Assembly: GCF_030811455.1 (NCBI RefSeq)
Contig: NZ_JAUSQU010000001.1
Span: 2,790,001-2,854,000, forward strand
DNA from: Streptosporangium lutulentum
Lineage (GTDB): Bacteria > Actinomycetota > Actinomycetes > Streptosporangiales > Streptosporangiaceae
Direction: 5' to 3'
DNA: 64,000 nucleotides
Every line of letters starts with the position of its first letter. Positions within the stretch are counted from its first letter, which is position 1. Both the position numbers and the translations under genes were made by a program. This document shows positions 47,704 to 56,928 of the stretch, in pieces. The notes below the pieces were generated by a model. That model saw only the letters and a list, made by a program, of their open reading frames with translations. It did not search any database and had not been told where the DNA came from.

Positions 47704-48980
47704 ACTGCCCGCACTGCACCAACCCGTTGCCGGAGAAGCGACGCCGAGATCAGGTCTACTGCAGCCACTCCTGTTCAGCGTTGGCCTTCTACTACCGGCG
47801 CAAGAACGGCCAGCCGGTCCCGCCTCGCTGGCAGCATCCGGCGTTGACCGCAACTGATCCGGTGCTGCGCGCAGCGGCACGTCACGCTCAGGAACTCGGC
47901 CAAGCCCACGACTGGAACCCCTCGACCACCAGATGCGTGCTGGATGGGCTGGTCATGGTGCTGACGGGCCTTCCCGCAGGTGAGCGCGTCCCGCTCAGCG
48001 AGGTCCGATCCCGACCGCACCGCTGGGTGTCGCGTCCTCGGCTCGTCGAAGTGCTCACCGACCTTGACCTGCTCCACGACGACTCCGTTTCGGCGATCAG
48101 ATCCTGGGTCGATCACGCCACCAGCCATTTCACCCCCGGCTTCATCAATCCCGTCCGGCAGTGGCTGCTGGTTCTGCTCGATGGCGACGCCAGGTCGCGC
48201 CCTCGGTCCGCGTCCAGCATCCATGTCTACTTCAGTTGCGTTCGACCGTTCCTCGATGACTGGGCGGCGCGCTACGACCATCTGCGGGAGGTCACCCGCT
48301 TCGACATCGGCGCAGCGCTCGGACCGCTCAGCGGCTCACGACGCGCCACCACGACCAGCGCGATGCGATCGCTGTTCGGATTCGCCAAGAAGCGCGGCCT
48401 GATCTTCTCCAACCCGACGACCGGCCTGAAGGTCCGCTCCGCGGACTTCTCCCTGATCCCGATGGCCGATGAAGAAATTCAAGCCATCGAGCAGTTGGCC
48501 GACGACCTCGCCGGTCGAGTCATCATCGCCCTGGCCGCCGAGAATGCCGCCCGCACTGGAGCCATCCGGCACCTAACGCTCGATGACCTCGATTTGGCCA
48601 ACCGGCGAATCACTCTCGCCGGCCGTCGCCAGCGACTCGGAGACCTCAGCCATCGAGCGCTACGCCGTTGGCTTCGCCATCGTCGCACCACCTGGCCGCA
48701 CACCAACAACCCACACGTCCTCATTAGTGACAAGACCGCCCATGGCATCGGCCCGATCAGCCAACAATTCGTGAAGGCGCGGATGAACCATGTCGGGTGC
48801 AGCGTCGATCGCATACGCAAAGACCGCATCCTCCACGAAGCCCTCACCGCAGGGGCGGACCCGCTCCACCTGTCGCTGGTCTTCGGAATCTCCCACAGCA
48901 CAGCCACCAGATACACCGCCGTCGCCGAGCACCTGCTCGCCGACGAACTCGATCAGGCACCCAGCCGTGATCTTAATTAG
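47700..48980 (+). CDS. Tyrosine-recombinase-like protein with N-terminal zinc finger
   Basis: The 426-residue protein has N-terminal C3, C6, C21, C25 forming a zinc knuckle. The C-terminal half resembles a recombinase catalytic domain: ENAARTGAIRHLTLDDL (Arg), the strand RRITLAG, and GISHSTATRYTAVAEHLL with a possible nucleophilic Tyr. The HxxR box is not canonical (RKDRILHEAL), so it may be a divergent or accessory recombinase. It starts by ATGA overlap. Confidence 0.7.
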   Translation: MNCPHCTNPLPEKRRRDQVYCSHSCSALAFYYRRKNGQPVPPRWQHPALTATDPVLRAAARHAQELGQAHDWNPSTTRCVLDGLVMVLTGLPAGERVPLSEVRSRPHRWVSRPRLVEVLTDLDLLHDDSVSAIRSWVDHATSHFTPGFINPVRQWLLVLLDGDARSRPRSASSIHVYFSCVRPFLDDWAARYDHLREVTRFDIGAALGPLSGSRRATTTSAMRSLFGFAKKRGLIFSNPTTGLKVRSADFSLIPMADEEIQAIEQLADDLAGRVIIALAAENAARTGAIRHLTLDDLDLANRRITLAGRRQRLGDLSHRALRRWLRHRRTTWPHTNNPHVLISDKTAHGIGPISQQFVKARMNHVGCSVDRIRKDRILHEALTAGADPLHLSLVFGISHSTATRYTAVAEHLLADELDQAPSRDLN

Positions 48981-49145
48981 ACTGTCATGCTCGGAGATCT
49001 TGACCGAACTCTCCGCGTTTTCGGACCTCATCAACCGAACCGGCGCGTGTTCTCGATGAAGGTCCTTCAGTCTGGCTGAACTCACGGCAGACGTGCTGTT
49101 AACCAACGTGCTACCAACCGCCAAACCTGCTCTGAGCTGGGATAA
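48981..49145. other. Intergenic, no gene seen
   Basis: The 165-bp region separates the recombinase module from the convergent resolvase gene. No hairpin or terminal repeat could be recognised. Confidence 0.4.
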
Positions 49146-49859
49146 TCAGTGGTCTGCTTCGAGCTCAGCCGCCGACTGACCGGTGGCAGGGCGGGCCGTC
49201 GTCGTGAGCTCGGGGACGTACTTGTAGATGGTCGAGCGGCTGACGCCAAGCAGGCGGGCGATGGAGGAGACGGTGTTTTCCGGCCGGGTGAGCAGGTCGC
49301 GGGCGTGCCGGATCTGCTCGGTGGTCATCGCCGGCGGGCGTCCCAGACGCTGACCGCGAGCGCGGGCGGCGGTCAGGCCCTCGTGCGTGCCCTCCACGAT
49401 GAGTTCGCGGATGAACTCCGCGAGCGCGGCGAAGACATGGAAGACGAGCCGGCCGCCGGGGGTGGTGGTGTCCAGCGCCTCGTGCAGGGAGCGGAAGCCG
49501 ACACCGCGCTTGCGCAGCCCCGCCACGATCGAGATGAGGTCCTGCAGGGAGCGACCCAGGCGATCCAGCGAGGGCACCACGAGGGTGTCGCCGGGGCGCA
49601 GGTAGTCCAGCGCCTTCCACAGCTCCTCGCGCTCGATGTTCTTGCCGGACTTCTTGTCGGCGAAGATGCGGATACAACCCGCCGCGGTGAGGGCGGCCAT
49701 CTGGCGGTCTAGGAGCTGTCCGCGGGTAGAGACGCGGGCGTAGCCGACCAGCGCCCCTGAGGGGCCCGCGGGTTCGGCCGCAAGCGGGTCCTCGCCGAGA
49801 GATCCCTCCAGCAGCGGACCTTCGGGAAGCGCGAGGTTCCTGGCCGTGGTGTTCACCAC
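49146..49859 (-). CDS. Serine resolvase/invertase
   Basis: The 237-residue protein has catalytic Ser44 in GYARVSTRGQ, DKKSGKNIERE, SLDRLGRSLQDL and AEFIRE, the resolvase fold. A C-terminal HTH follows (SSIARLLGVSRSTIYKYV). It has the size of a Tn3-type resolvase with an N-terminal extension of about 35 residues. GTG start overlaps the upstream stop. A candidate res site lies at 50160-50264. It may belong to an older transposon. Confidence 0.9.
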   Translation of the reverse strand: MVNTTARNLALPEGPLLEGSLGEDPLAAEPAGPSGALVGYARVSTRGQLLDRQMAALTAAGCIRIFADKKSGKNIEREELWKALDYLRPGDTLVVPSLDRLGRSLQDLISIVAGLRKRGVGFRSLHEALDTTTPGGRLVFHVFAALAEFIRELIVEGTHEGLTAARARGQRLGRPPAMTTEQIRHARDLLTRPENTVSSIARLLGVSRSTIYKYVPELTTTARPATGQSAAELEADH

Positions 49860-50120
49860 GAGCCGCCGCCGGGGGCCAGCATGGCGACGGTCACCGCGAG
49901 CAGCTCACCAGGGGAGGTCTGGCTGCCGCGACCATAGGCGGCCTGGGTGACCATCAACGGCCGATGCAGCCCTGGCAGAACCGGCGAGGTGGTCGGCCCG
50001 ACGTCCAGGACGGTGGTTCCAGCCCTCCACGATCTCGAAGTCGGCGTCCATCTCGCGGCACAAGATGCAGTCGTTACGGGCGTGGGGGTAGGGCAGCACA
50101 GGCTCGGCGAGGAGTTCCAT
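49853..50120 (-). pseudogene. Possible frameshifted small gene upstream of the resolvase
   Basis: Frame one starts MELLAEPVLPYPHARNDCILC and reads to VEGWN near 50015. The adjacent frame continues with TTVLDVGPTTSPVLPGLH and ends PGGGSW, overlapping the resolvase start. A single-base shift would join them. Coding status is uncertain. Confidence 0.3.
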
Positions 50121-50159
50121 GACCCGAAAGCGTACAGAAAAGGGTGCTGACGCACTTAC

Positions 50160-50264
50160 TGAACACCCAGATTTCTCAACACGTTTTTCAACAGGTCGAG
50201 AAGGCGGGAAGGGGCGGCCCGGAGCCTGTCGGGCTGTGGTGTCGAGAATCGTTCGATTCTCGAC
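50160..50264. promoter_or_regulatory. Candidate resolvase res site
   Basis: A perfect dyad GTCGAGAATCG-TT-CGATTCTCGAC (50241-50264) is preceded by TTTCTCAACA (about 50172) and GGTCGAGAAGG (about 50196). Several related half-sites next to a resolvase gene resemble a multi-subsite res region. Confidence 0.45.
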
Positions 50265-50291
50265 AAGATCATCTGTGGGGTGCGGAAGGTT

Positions 50292-50670
50292 TGGTCAGCA
50301 GAGCGCGGCGGCGGAGCTGCAGACCTACATCGAGGCCAACGTCGCCTACATCGACACGCACCGCAAACAGGTGCGAGTACTGACCGCGATCGCGATGAAC
50401 TTCACCGACGAGGACGGCCGCACCCAGTTGACGCACGACGCGTCGGTGTACGGCACGAGCCTGGCGCCGTTGCAGGACCTCCTCGAACGCGGGCAGCGCG
50501 CCGGCGAATTCCGCGACTTCAACACGCGCACCATGGCCATGACCGTCCGCGCGGCCATTGACGTCATCGGCCCGCAACTCAGCGTCATCCCGGACCTCGA
50601 CCTCGACGCCTACGCGCGGGACCTGGTGTCGCTGTTCCGGCACGCGACCACGAAGGAGGCAAGGCCGTGA
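50292..50670 (+). pseudogene. TetR-family regulator, C-terminal part only
   Basis: The visible peptide (LQTYIEANVAYIDTHRKQV ... LARDLVSLFRHAT) is a TetR ligand-binding half. The N-terminal HTH is missing; the preceding sequence is the candidate res region. It therefore looks truncated by an insertion or deletion at about 50290. Confidence 0.6.
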
Positions 50671-51281
50671 CCGATCAGCGGCGCTCCGGCGCGGTGCTCG
50701 CGCTGGCGTTGGACGTCGTCATCCCGCTGGCCGTGTTCTACCTGGCGCGCGGCGCCGGGGTGAACCAGTGGCTGGCGCTGCTGCTGGCCGCCCTCGCGCC
50801 CGCGGCCGGGATCGGCTGGACGTGGGCCAGGCAGCGCCGCCTCGACGCGACCGCCGTGTTCGTCATCGTCAGCATGGCGTTGTCGTTGCTGGTGGCGTTC
50901 GTCACCGGCGATGCCCGCGTCCTGCCGGCCCGCGAAAGCTGGCTGACCGGGGCGGTCGGGCTGTGGATCCTCGCCTCGCTGGCCACCGGGCGGCCGTTCC
51001 TGCTGGACGTGGCCGGGAAGGTCAGCCCGGCCGGCGTCGCGCGGAGGGTCGATTCGCTGTGGGCCGGCAACCGGGTGTTTCGCCGCTGGATGATGCTGGC
51101 CAGCCTCGCGTGGGGGGCGGCGTTCCTGCTGGATGCGGTGATTCGGGTGGCGTTCGCCTACACCCTCGCTGTGGACAGCGTGCCCGCGGCGCTGATCGTC
51201 CTGATCGCGCTCGCCCAGGGCATCGTGATGCTGCACGGCAGGCGCAGCGGCGCCCTGGCCCTGCTGAGGAACCATGGCTGA
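50667..51281 (+). CDS. VC0807-like membrane protein
   Basis: The 204-residue protein has five to six hydrophobic helices, and GRPFLLDVAG and SLWAGNRVFRRWMML segments typical of the VC0807/DUF3159-like family often found next to TetR genes. GTG start overlaps the TetR fragment stop. Transport or envelope role unknown. Confidence 0.6.
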   Translation: MTDQRRSGAVLALALDVVIPLAVFYLARGAGVNQWLALLLAALAPAAGIGWTWARQRRLDATAVFVIVSMALSLLVAFVTGDARVLPARESWLTGAVGLWILASLATGRPFLLDVAGKVSPAGVARRVDSLWAGNRVFRRWMMLASLAWGAAFLLDAVIRVAFAYTLAVDSVPAALIVLIALAQGIVMLHGRRSGALALLRNHG

Positions 51282-52071
51282 CCCGCGCGCGATCTTGGTC
51301 ACCGGCGGAGCGCACGGTATCGGCGCGGCGATGGTCCGCCGCTTCACCGCCGCCGGCCACCAGGTCGCGGTGGCCGACCTCGACCGCGGTAAGGGGCTCG
51401 ACCTGGCCGTGCAGACCGGCTGCCACTTCGTCCAGGCCGACGTCTCCGTCCTGCAGGACAACCAGGCCGCCGTCGCCGAGACCGTGAACCGCTTCGGCCG
51501 GCTCGACACGGTCTGTCTCAACGCCGCCACCCCCGCCGGGCAGGGCCTCGGAGACGACTTCGACGCCGAGAAGTACCACCGCGCGATGCGCGTCAACCTC
51601 GACGGCCCCGTCTACGGCGCGAACGCCGCAATATCCCACCTGCGCCATGGCGGCGGGGATAGGGGCGGCGGCGCCATCTTGATCACATCGAGCCTCGCGG
51701 GTATCACGGCGTCTCCCGACCCGTACTACGCGACGGCCAAGCACGCGCTGATCGGCCTCACCCGCTCGCTGGCGCTGCTCCTACAGCCCGATGGGATCAC
51801 CGCCAACGCACTGTGCCCGGGGTTCACCGACACCCGTCTCGTCGCCACCCACCGCGACACCCTCACCGGACACGGCATCGCCATCGCCGAACCCGACCAC
51901 GTCGCCGCGGCAGCGGAACACATCCTCGGCACCGGCAGGACGGGGGAAGCGTGGAACATACAGGCGGACCAACCCCCCCATGCCGGTGCAATTCCCGCGC
52001 ATCACGCTGAGCATGCGAGATGTTCGATCTTCAAGCTGACCATACCGGCCAGTCCCCGCCCGCCGCCCTGA
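51274..52071 (+). CDS. Short-chain dehydrogenase/reductase
   Basis: The 265-residue protein has TGGAHGIG (NAD(P) site), ADLDRG, NAAT, SS in ITSSLAG and YYATAK (catalytic Tyr/Lys), the classical SDR set. The last 30 residues read as unstructured Pro/His-rich sequence, so the natural C-terminus may be altered. Overlaps the membrane protein gene by 8 nt. Confidence 0.85.
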   Translation: MADPRAILVTGGAHGIGAAMVRRFTAAGHQVAVADLDRGKGLDLAVQTGCHFVQADVSVLQDNQAAVAETVNRFGRLDTVCLNAATPAGQGLGDDFDAEKYHRAMRVNLDGPVYGANAAISHLRHGGGDRGGGAILITSSLAGITASPDPYYATAKHALIGLTRSLALLLQPDGITANALCPGFTDTRLVATHRDTLTGHGIAIAEPDHVAAAAEHILGTGRTGEAWNIQADQPPHAGAIPAHHAEHARCSIFKLTIPASPRPPP

Positions 52072-52162
52072 GCAGCCGGGGAAGGCAGCGCCGAGCCCGC
52101 GGCTGGATCCGGGGGGCAGACGGGCAAGCAGCTCTCGTCACCCGCGTGACACGCTCGCGCCG

Positions 52163-52297
52163 CTAGCCCACTCCCAGCGCGCCGAGGGTGCCGATGCTCA
52201 ACCGAGCGTTCAGATCGAGGCGCACCTCACCGTACGGGCGCACGTGCAACCAGAACAGCGGGGTCAGGCCGCGCCGATCGACCGGGGTGAGCAGGGC
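52163..52297 (-). pseudogene. C-terminal fragment of an older Tn3-family transposase
   Basis: The frame reads LLTPVDRRGLTPLFWLHV, RPYGEVRLDLNARLSIG, then a TAG stop at 52163. This is the conserved end of Tn3 TnpA proteins. Its upstream continuation is at 61614-62872, on the other side of the inserted transposon. Confidence 0.9.
52293..52297. repeat. Target-site duplication AGGGC, left copy
   Basis: The 5-bp AGGGC directly outside the left TIR is identical to 61614-61618. Tn3-family insertions duplicate 5 bp. Confidence 0.9.
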
Positions 52298-52335
52298 GGG
52301 GTCCTGGGACTATTCGGCCGAGAATTAGCGCTAAC
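52298..52335 (+). repeat. Left terminal inverted repeat, 38 bp
   Basis: It starts GGGGTCCTGGGAC and ends TTAGCGCTAAC; 37 of 38 positions match the right TIR. The length and GGGG start are canonical for the Tn3 family. Confidence 0.95.
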
Positions 52336-52442
52336 AACTGAGCCGCAGGTCATCTGGGGTGTCGGGGCGATAATCGGGTAGTCGCTCTCAGTTTGGGCGC
52401 ACTGCTGGGTAGTGGTGGTTTGTTCGCCTATGGTGACGGACC

Positions 52443-55400
52443 GTGCCGCATGAGTACTTGTCTGACGAGCAGGTGGGCCGGTACGGCCGGTTCGTGGTGG
52501 ACCCGACGCCGGAGGAGCTGGAGAAGTTCTTCTTCCTGGATGGCAAGGCGCTGGAGCTGGCGAGGGAGAAGCGCCGGCTGCATAACCGGCTGGGTTGGTC
52601 GATCCAATGGGGCACGGTGCGGATGCTGGGCACGTTCCTGACCGACTCCGGCCCGGACGCCGTGCCGGAGGTGGTGGTCCGGTATGTGGCCGAGCAGCTG
52701 GGGATCGAGGACTGGTCGTCGGTGAAGCTGTACGGGGACCGGCAGCAGACCCCGTACGAGCACGCGTGGCAGATCCGGGACTCGCTCGAGTACCGGGAGT
52801 TCGCCGACATCGAGGCCGAGATAGCCGACTTCATCGCCTCCCGGGTCCGCAAGACCCGTGACTCGCGGCGGGAGCTGTTCGACCGGGCGGTGCTGTGGCT
52901 GATCGAGAACCAGGTGCTGCTGCCGGGCATCACGACGCTGTCGCGGCTGGTCACCGAGATACGGCGGATCGAGCTGTCAGCGATCAACAAGGTGTTGACC
53001 GAGGCGGCGCCGGTGCATATGCGGCGGGAGCTGGTGGGCGCGCTGGCCGTGCCGGACGGCAAGAAGGTGTCGACGCTTGAGTGGATGCGTACCGCGGTGA
53101 CCAGGCTGTCGGGGACGGGCATGTCGGACGCTTTGGACCGGGCGGCCTACGTGCTGGGGCTCGGGACGGGCGCGGTGGACTGTTCGGCGGTGGCGCCGGT
53201 GAAGCTGGCCGAGTTGGCCCGGCGCGGGATGACGGCCAAGGCCCCGAAGATCAAGGCGCTGGAGGCCAACCGGCGGGTCGCCACGTTGCTGGCGACGGTG
53301 CGGGAGCTGGAGGGCACCTCGGTCGACGACGCGCTGCTGTTGTTCGACTTGCTGATGTCGACGGTGCTGCTGTCGCGGGCCAGCCGGGCCGGGGACAAGG
53401 AGAAGCTGAAGAACCTGCCCCGGCTGCGGATCGCCGCTGCCCGGCTGGCAGCCGCGTGGACGATCGTGATGGACACCCCGCAGACCCAGGCCGAGGACGA
53501 CGGCGGAGAGAAGGTGACCACGGCGGCGGAGGTGCTGGACCATGTCGAGCAGGTGGTGACCCGTGAGCAGTTGGCGGCCGCCGTCGAGACGGTGCTGGAG
53601 CTGACGCCGCTGTCTTCCACCGAGGACGACGGTTATCTGGAGTGGCGGGTCGAGCTGGTGGACCGGTACGGCACGGTAAGGCCGTTCGTGGACATGCTCG
53701 CCTCGCTGATCCCGTGGGGGTGTACGGCGGCCGGCTCCCAGATCGTCGCCGCGCTGAAGGCGTTGCCGAAGCTGATGGCGGCACGCAAACCCGGCACCGA
53801 GCACATCAAGGGGTTCGAGGATTTGGTGACCGGGTCGTGGCGGCGGCTGGTGTTTGGCAATCCGAATCTGGATCCGCCGCTGATCGATCGGCCTGCCTAC
53901 ACCTTCTGCATCCTGGAGGCATTGCATGGGGCGTTGCGGCGGCGGGATGTGTACGCGGTCGGCGCGGACAAGTGGGGTAACCCGCGGGCCGCTCTGATTG
54001 AGGAGCGGCTGTGGGTGCGTGAGCGCGCCACGGTACTGACCGCGCTTGGCCTGGACGCCGAGCCCACCGCTCACTTGCGGGAGCTGGCCGGGGTCCTGGA
54101 CGATGCCTACAAGCAGGTCGCGGCCGGGCTGGCAGCCAACCCATCGGTGAGCGTCAAGGGTGGCAAGCTGCAGATGTCGCGGCTGGAGGCCGCCCCCGAA
54201 CCGGAGGGGTTCGCCGCGGTGCACGACGCCGTGGCTGGGATGCTGCCGCGTATCGACTATCCCGAGCTGCTGCTGGAGGTACACGGCCAGACCGGCATGT
54301 TCGACGGGTTCGAGCACATCTCCGGCTCGCACGTGCGCCGCGAGGACCTGGACATCACCCTGGCCGCGCTCACCGTGGCGAGATCCTGCAACGTCGGCCT
54401 GGTCCCGGTGACCAAGGCCGGGGTGGCGGCGTTGACCCAGCACCGGCTGATCGGGGTGGAGAAGGGCTACTTCCACGGCGAGGGCATTGCCGCGGCCTCG
54501 GCGCGGCTCGTCGACTCCCAGGCCCGCATCGATATCACCGCCGACTGGGGCGGCGGGCTGGTCGCCTCCGCCGACGGGATGCGCTTCGTGGTGCCGGTCC
54601 GGTCGCTCTACGCTCGGCCGTCGCCGCTCTACTTCGGCCGTGGTAAACGTTCAAGGGGCGCGACCTGGCTAAACGTCGTCTCGGACAAAGTGATGGGCCT
54701 GGGTGGGCTGGTGGTGCCCGGCACGTTGCGCGACTCGCTGTTCATCCTGGACGCCATCCACCGGCTGGACGCCACTGAACAGCCGGAGATCATCATCACC
54801 GACACCGGCTCCTACTCCGACATCGTGTACGGCATGTTCGCGGTCTGCGGGTACCAGTTCGCGCCGAGGCATGCCGACATCTCCGACACCCAGCTGTGGT
54901 GGATCGACACCGCCATGCTGGAGGGCACCCTCACCAAGGGCACCAAGCAGACCAACGGGTGGGGCGACTTCAACACCCTGGGCCTGCGGCGGGTGTCGCT
55001 ACCGGCCATTCTCTCCCAGTGGGATGACATGGTGCGGGTCGCCGGGTCACTGTCCACCAACCAGGTCCGCGCCCATGACCTGATCCGCATGATGACCGCC
55101 GACGGCCGCCTCACCGGCCTGGGCAACGCCTTCGCCCACTACGGCCGCATCTTCAAGACACTTCATCTGCTGCAGGTCCTCCACGTGGAGGAGTACAGAA
55201 GGATGATCGGTGCCCAGCTCAACATCGGCGAGTCCCGCCACTTCCTGGCCCGCCGCGTGTTCTTCGGCAACCTCGGCCGCCTGATCAGAGGGTACGCGCG
55301 CGGGATGGAGGACCAGGTGGGCGCGCTGGGCCTCGGGCTCAACGCGATCACGTGGTGGAACTCGCTGTACATTGACGCGGCGGTGAAGAAGCTGGAGGCC

Positions 55401-55556
55401 GGTGGGCTGGGCATCAGTCCCGCGATCCGCGCCCGCTTGAGCCCTCTGTTGTTCGAGCACATCAACTTCCATGGGTTCTACCCGTTCAACCGTCCTGACC
55501 TGGGCGGAAGGCTCCGCGAGCTGCGCGACCCGAAAGCCGCCGACAAAGAGGAGTGA
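52443..55556 (+). CDS. tnpA: Tn3-family transposase
   Basis: The 1037-residue protein has full family length (about 960-1000 usual). It has an N-terminal DUF4158 DNA-binding region, a helical middle and the C-terminal DDE domain, including TDTGSYSDIVYGMFAVCGY (Asp), APRHADISD, YGRIFKTLHLLQVL and a final HINFHGFYPFNRPD. It binds the 38-bp TIRs and makes a cointegrate by replicative transposition. GTG start at 52443 with no ribosome binding site, only 8 nt after a possible -10, so possibly leaderless. Confidence 0.95.
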   Translation: MPHEYLSDEQVGRYGRFVVDPTPEELEKFFFLDGKALELAREKRRLHNRLGWSIQWGTVRMLGTFLTDSGPDAVPEVVVRYVAEQLGIEDWSSVKLYGDRQQTPYEHAWQIRDSLEYREFADIEAEIADFIASRVRKTRDSRRELFDRAVLWLIENQVLLPGITTLSRLVTEIRRIELSAINKVLTEAAPVHMRRELVGALAVPDGKKVSTLEWMRTAVTRLSGTGMSDALDRAAYVLGLGTGAVDCSAVAPVKLAELARRGMTAKAPKIKALEANRRVATLLATVRELEGTSVDDALLLFDLLMSTVLLSRASRAGDKEKLKNLPRLRIAAARLAAAWTIVMDTPQTQAEDDGGEKVTTAAEVLDHVEQVVTREQLAAAVETVLELTPLSSTEDDGYLEWRVELVDRYGTVRPFVDMLASLIPWGCTAAGSQIVAALKALPKLMAARKPGTEHIKGFEDLVTGSWRRLVFGNPNLDPPLIDRPAYTFCILEALHGALRRRDVYAVGADKWGNPRAALIEERLWVRERATVLTALGLDAEPTAHLRELAGVLDDAYKQVAAGLAANPSVSVKGGKLQMSRLEAAPEPEGFAAVHDAVAGMLPRIDYPELLLEVHGQTGMFDGFEHISGSHVRREDLDITLAALTVARSCNVGLVPVTKAGVAALTQHRLIGVEKGYFHGEGIAAASARLVDSQARIDITADWGGGLVASADGMRFVVPVRSLYARPSPLYFGRGKRSRGATWLNVVSDKVMGLGGLVVPGTLRDSLFILDAIHRLDATEQPEIIITDTGSYSDIVYGMFAVCGYQFAPRHADISDTQLWWIDTAMLEGTLTKGTKQTNGWGDFNTLGLRRVSLPAILSQWDDMVRVAGSLSTNQVRAHDLIRMMTADGRLTGLGNAFAHYGRIFKTLHLLQVLHVEEYRRMIGAQLNIGESRHFLARRVFFGNLGRLIRGYARGMEDQVGALGLGLNAITWWNSLYIDAAVKKLEAGGLGISPAIRARLSPLLFEHINFHGFYPFNRPDLGGRLRELRDPKAADKEE

Positions 55557-55861
55557 CCCGCGATAGGAGAGGTACGCGAGGGCCGGGTGAGCTGACCTCC
55601 CCGGTTGAGCTGGTCGCGGCGATGACGGCGATCAGGCTGCTGCAACACAACTTCACCGCCGAGCTCGCCCGTCGCCACCTTCCCGGTTGCTACCTACTTC
55701 AACATCTGGACGCTTGTGATCGTACTGCGGCGGCCCATCGCTCGCCGGCTGTGCGTAGGCCGGAGGGCTCGCCGAGGGCGTGTATACGCCGTGCAGATCA
55801 TGGCGCCCGATGCCCATCGGTTGGGGATGGCCCGCCAGTGTGGCAGCGTCCTGTAAACGGG
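55557..55861. other. Gap after tnpA
   Basis: The 305-bp stretch begins with a frame overlapping the tnpA stop as GTGA (ELTSPVELVAAMTAIRLLQHNF) that continues without a recognisable domain into antisense of the next gene. It could be a short coupled ORF of about 60 codons or a relic. Nothing else is evident. Confidence 0.4.
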
Positions 55862-56839
55862 CTAAGGGATAAGGACGATCTTTCCCGCCGCACGGCGGTT
55901 CTCCAGGTCGGCGTGTGCGTCGCCGGCACGGTTGAGGGGGTAGCGGGTGACCAACGGTTGGAGTGCACCATCGGCGGCTGCTCGGATCGCGCGGGCTTGC
56001 AGTTCGTGCATGGTGCCGGCACGTCGCAGCATCTGTGGGCCGATCGCCCAGGTGACGGTGCTGGCGTGCTCGATGATGTCATCAGTGGTGATGCGGGTGG
56101 CGGCCCCCGATGACCAGCCGTGCAGGAGGAATCTCCCGCCAAGGCCGAGCAGGTCGAAGGCTTGGCGGCCCGCGGACCCTCCGACGCCGTCGAACACGAT
56201 GCTGAGTTCTCTGCCGCCAAGGGCGTCGCGCACCGCGTCCGGCCATTGTTGGTCACGGTAGTCGACAGCGATGTCGGCGCCCAGCAACGTGGCTTGCAGA
56301 ACTTTTTCCGGCCCGCCGGCCACGCCGACGACAATGACGCCCTGGTGGTGCAGAGCCTGTATGAGCAGGGCGCCGATGCCACCGGCGGCCGAGGTGACCA
56401 GCGCGACATCCCCGGGCTTGGCATCTGCGCTGTCGAGAATCCCGAGCGCAGTCGAGCCCGTGGTGATCATCGCTACCGCAGTGTCTGCGGTCATATGGTC
56501 GGGGAGGTCGTGAAGGGCGCCGATGGCGGTCACCACCTGTTCGGCGTAGCCGCCGTAAGACTTAAGTGTGCTGACCACTCGGCGGCCCAGCCAGCTCTCG
56601 TCAACGTCCGGGCCCAGCGCACTCACGACACCAGCGACCTCACCACCCAGAACGATGGGCAATACAGGGGCGGCATGAGGTCCCACTCCGCGACCGGCCC
56701 GCAATGTCGTCTCGATGAAGTGGATGCCGCTGGCCTGCACGTCGATTCGGACCTGCCCCTCACCAGGAACCGGCGAAGCGATCTGCTCGTACCGAAGGTT
56801 CTCAGCGGGCCCGAACTCGTAAAGCCTGACTGCGTACAT
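55862..56839 (-). CDS. Zinc-independent quinone oxidoreductase (MDR family)
   Basis: The 325-residue protein has VRLYEFGPAENLRYE, PVPGEGQVRIDVQASGIHFIE, GGEVAGVV, then the NADPH fold VTSAAGGIGALLIQALHHQG and VFDGVGGSAGRQAFDLLG. No catalytic zinc ligands are present, as in QOR/zeta-crystallin proteins, which reduce quinones with NADPH. Last gene of the TetR-linked cargo. AAAGG is 10 nt before the ATG. Confidence 0.9.
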   Translation of the reverse strand: MYAVRLYEFGPAENLRYEQIASPVPGEGQVRIDVQASGIHFIETTLRAGRGVGPHAAPVLPIVLGGEVAGVVSALGPDVDESWLGRRVVSTLKSYGGYAEQVVTAIGALHDLPDHMTADTAVAMITTGSTALGILDSADAKPGDVALVTSAAGGIGALLIQALHHQGVIVVGVAGGPEKVLQATLLGADIAVDYRDQQWPDAVRDALGGRELSIVFDGVGGSAGRQAFDLLGLGGRFLLHGWSSGAATRITTDDIIEHASTVTWAIGPQMLRRAGTMHELQARAIRAAADGALQPLVTRYPLNRAGDAHADLENRRAAGKIVLIP

Positions 56840-56928
56840 GGGTGGTGCGCCTTTCCGGAGGAGTGGTCGGCGAAACCGGGTTCGCCATGCGAGTGCCGGT
56901 CGCCGGTGTGCTATCTGGTTGCGGGCCC

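Larger units (their letters stand above)
46306..48980 (+). mobile_element. Recombinase-XRE-recombinase module
   Basis: Three overlapping rightward genes (ATGA at both joints) encode a tyrosine recombinase, a small XRE protein and a second tyrosine-recombinase-like protein. Such trios behave as autonomous mobile units in other bacteria (RIT/Tn554-like), which is family knowledge. Ends are not identified. Confidence 0.55.
52072..52442. other. Junction region: old transposase end, TIR, tnpA leader
   Basis: The 371-bp stretch holds the C-terminal fragment of an older transposase (52163-52297), one copy of the AGGGC duplication, the left 38-bp TIR and the tnpA leader. A TATGGT hexamer at 52429-52434 may be the tnpA -10. 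Confidence 0.7.

Noticed and set aside
52977..54476. 499-codon leftward frame in tnpA
   Set aside because: Antisense shadow of an intact transposase gene.
55553..56113. 186-codon frame after tnpA
   Set aside because: Only the first about 60 codons look plausible; the rest is antisense to the quinone oxidoreductase gene. Noted only as gap content.
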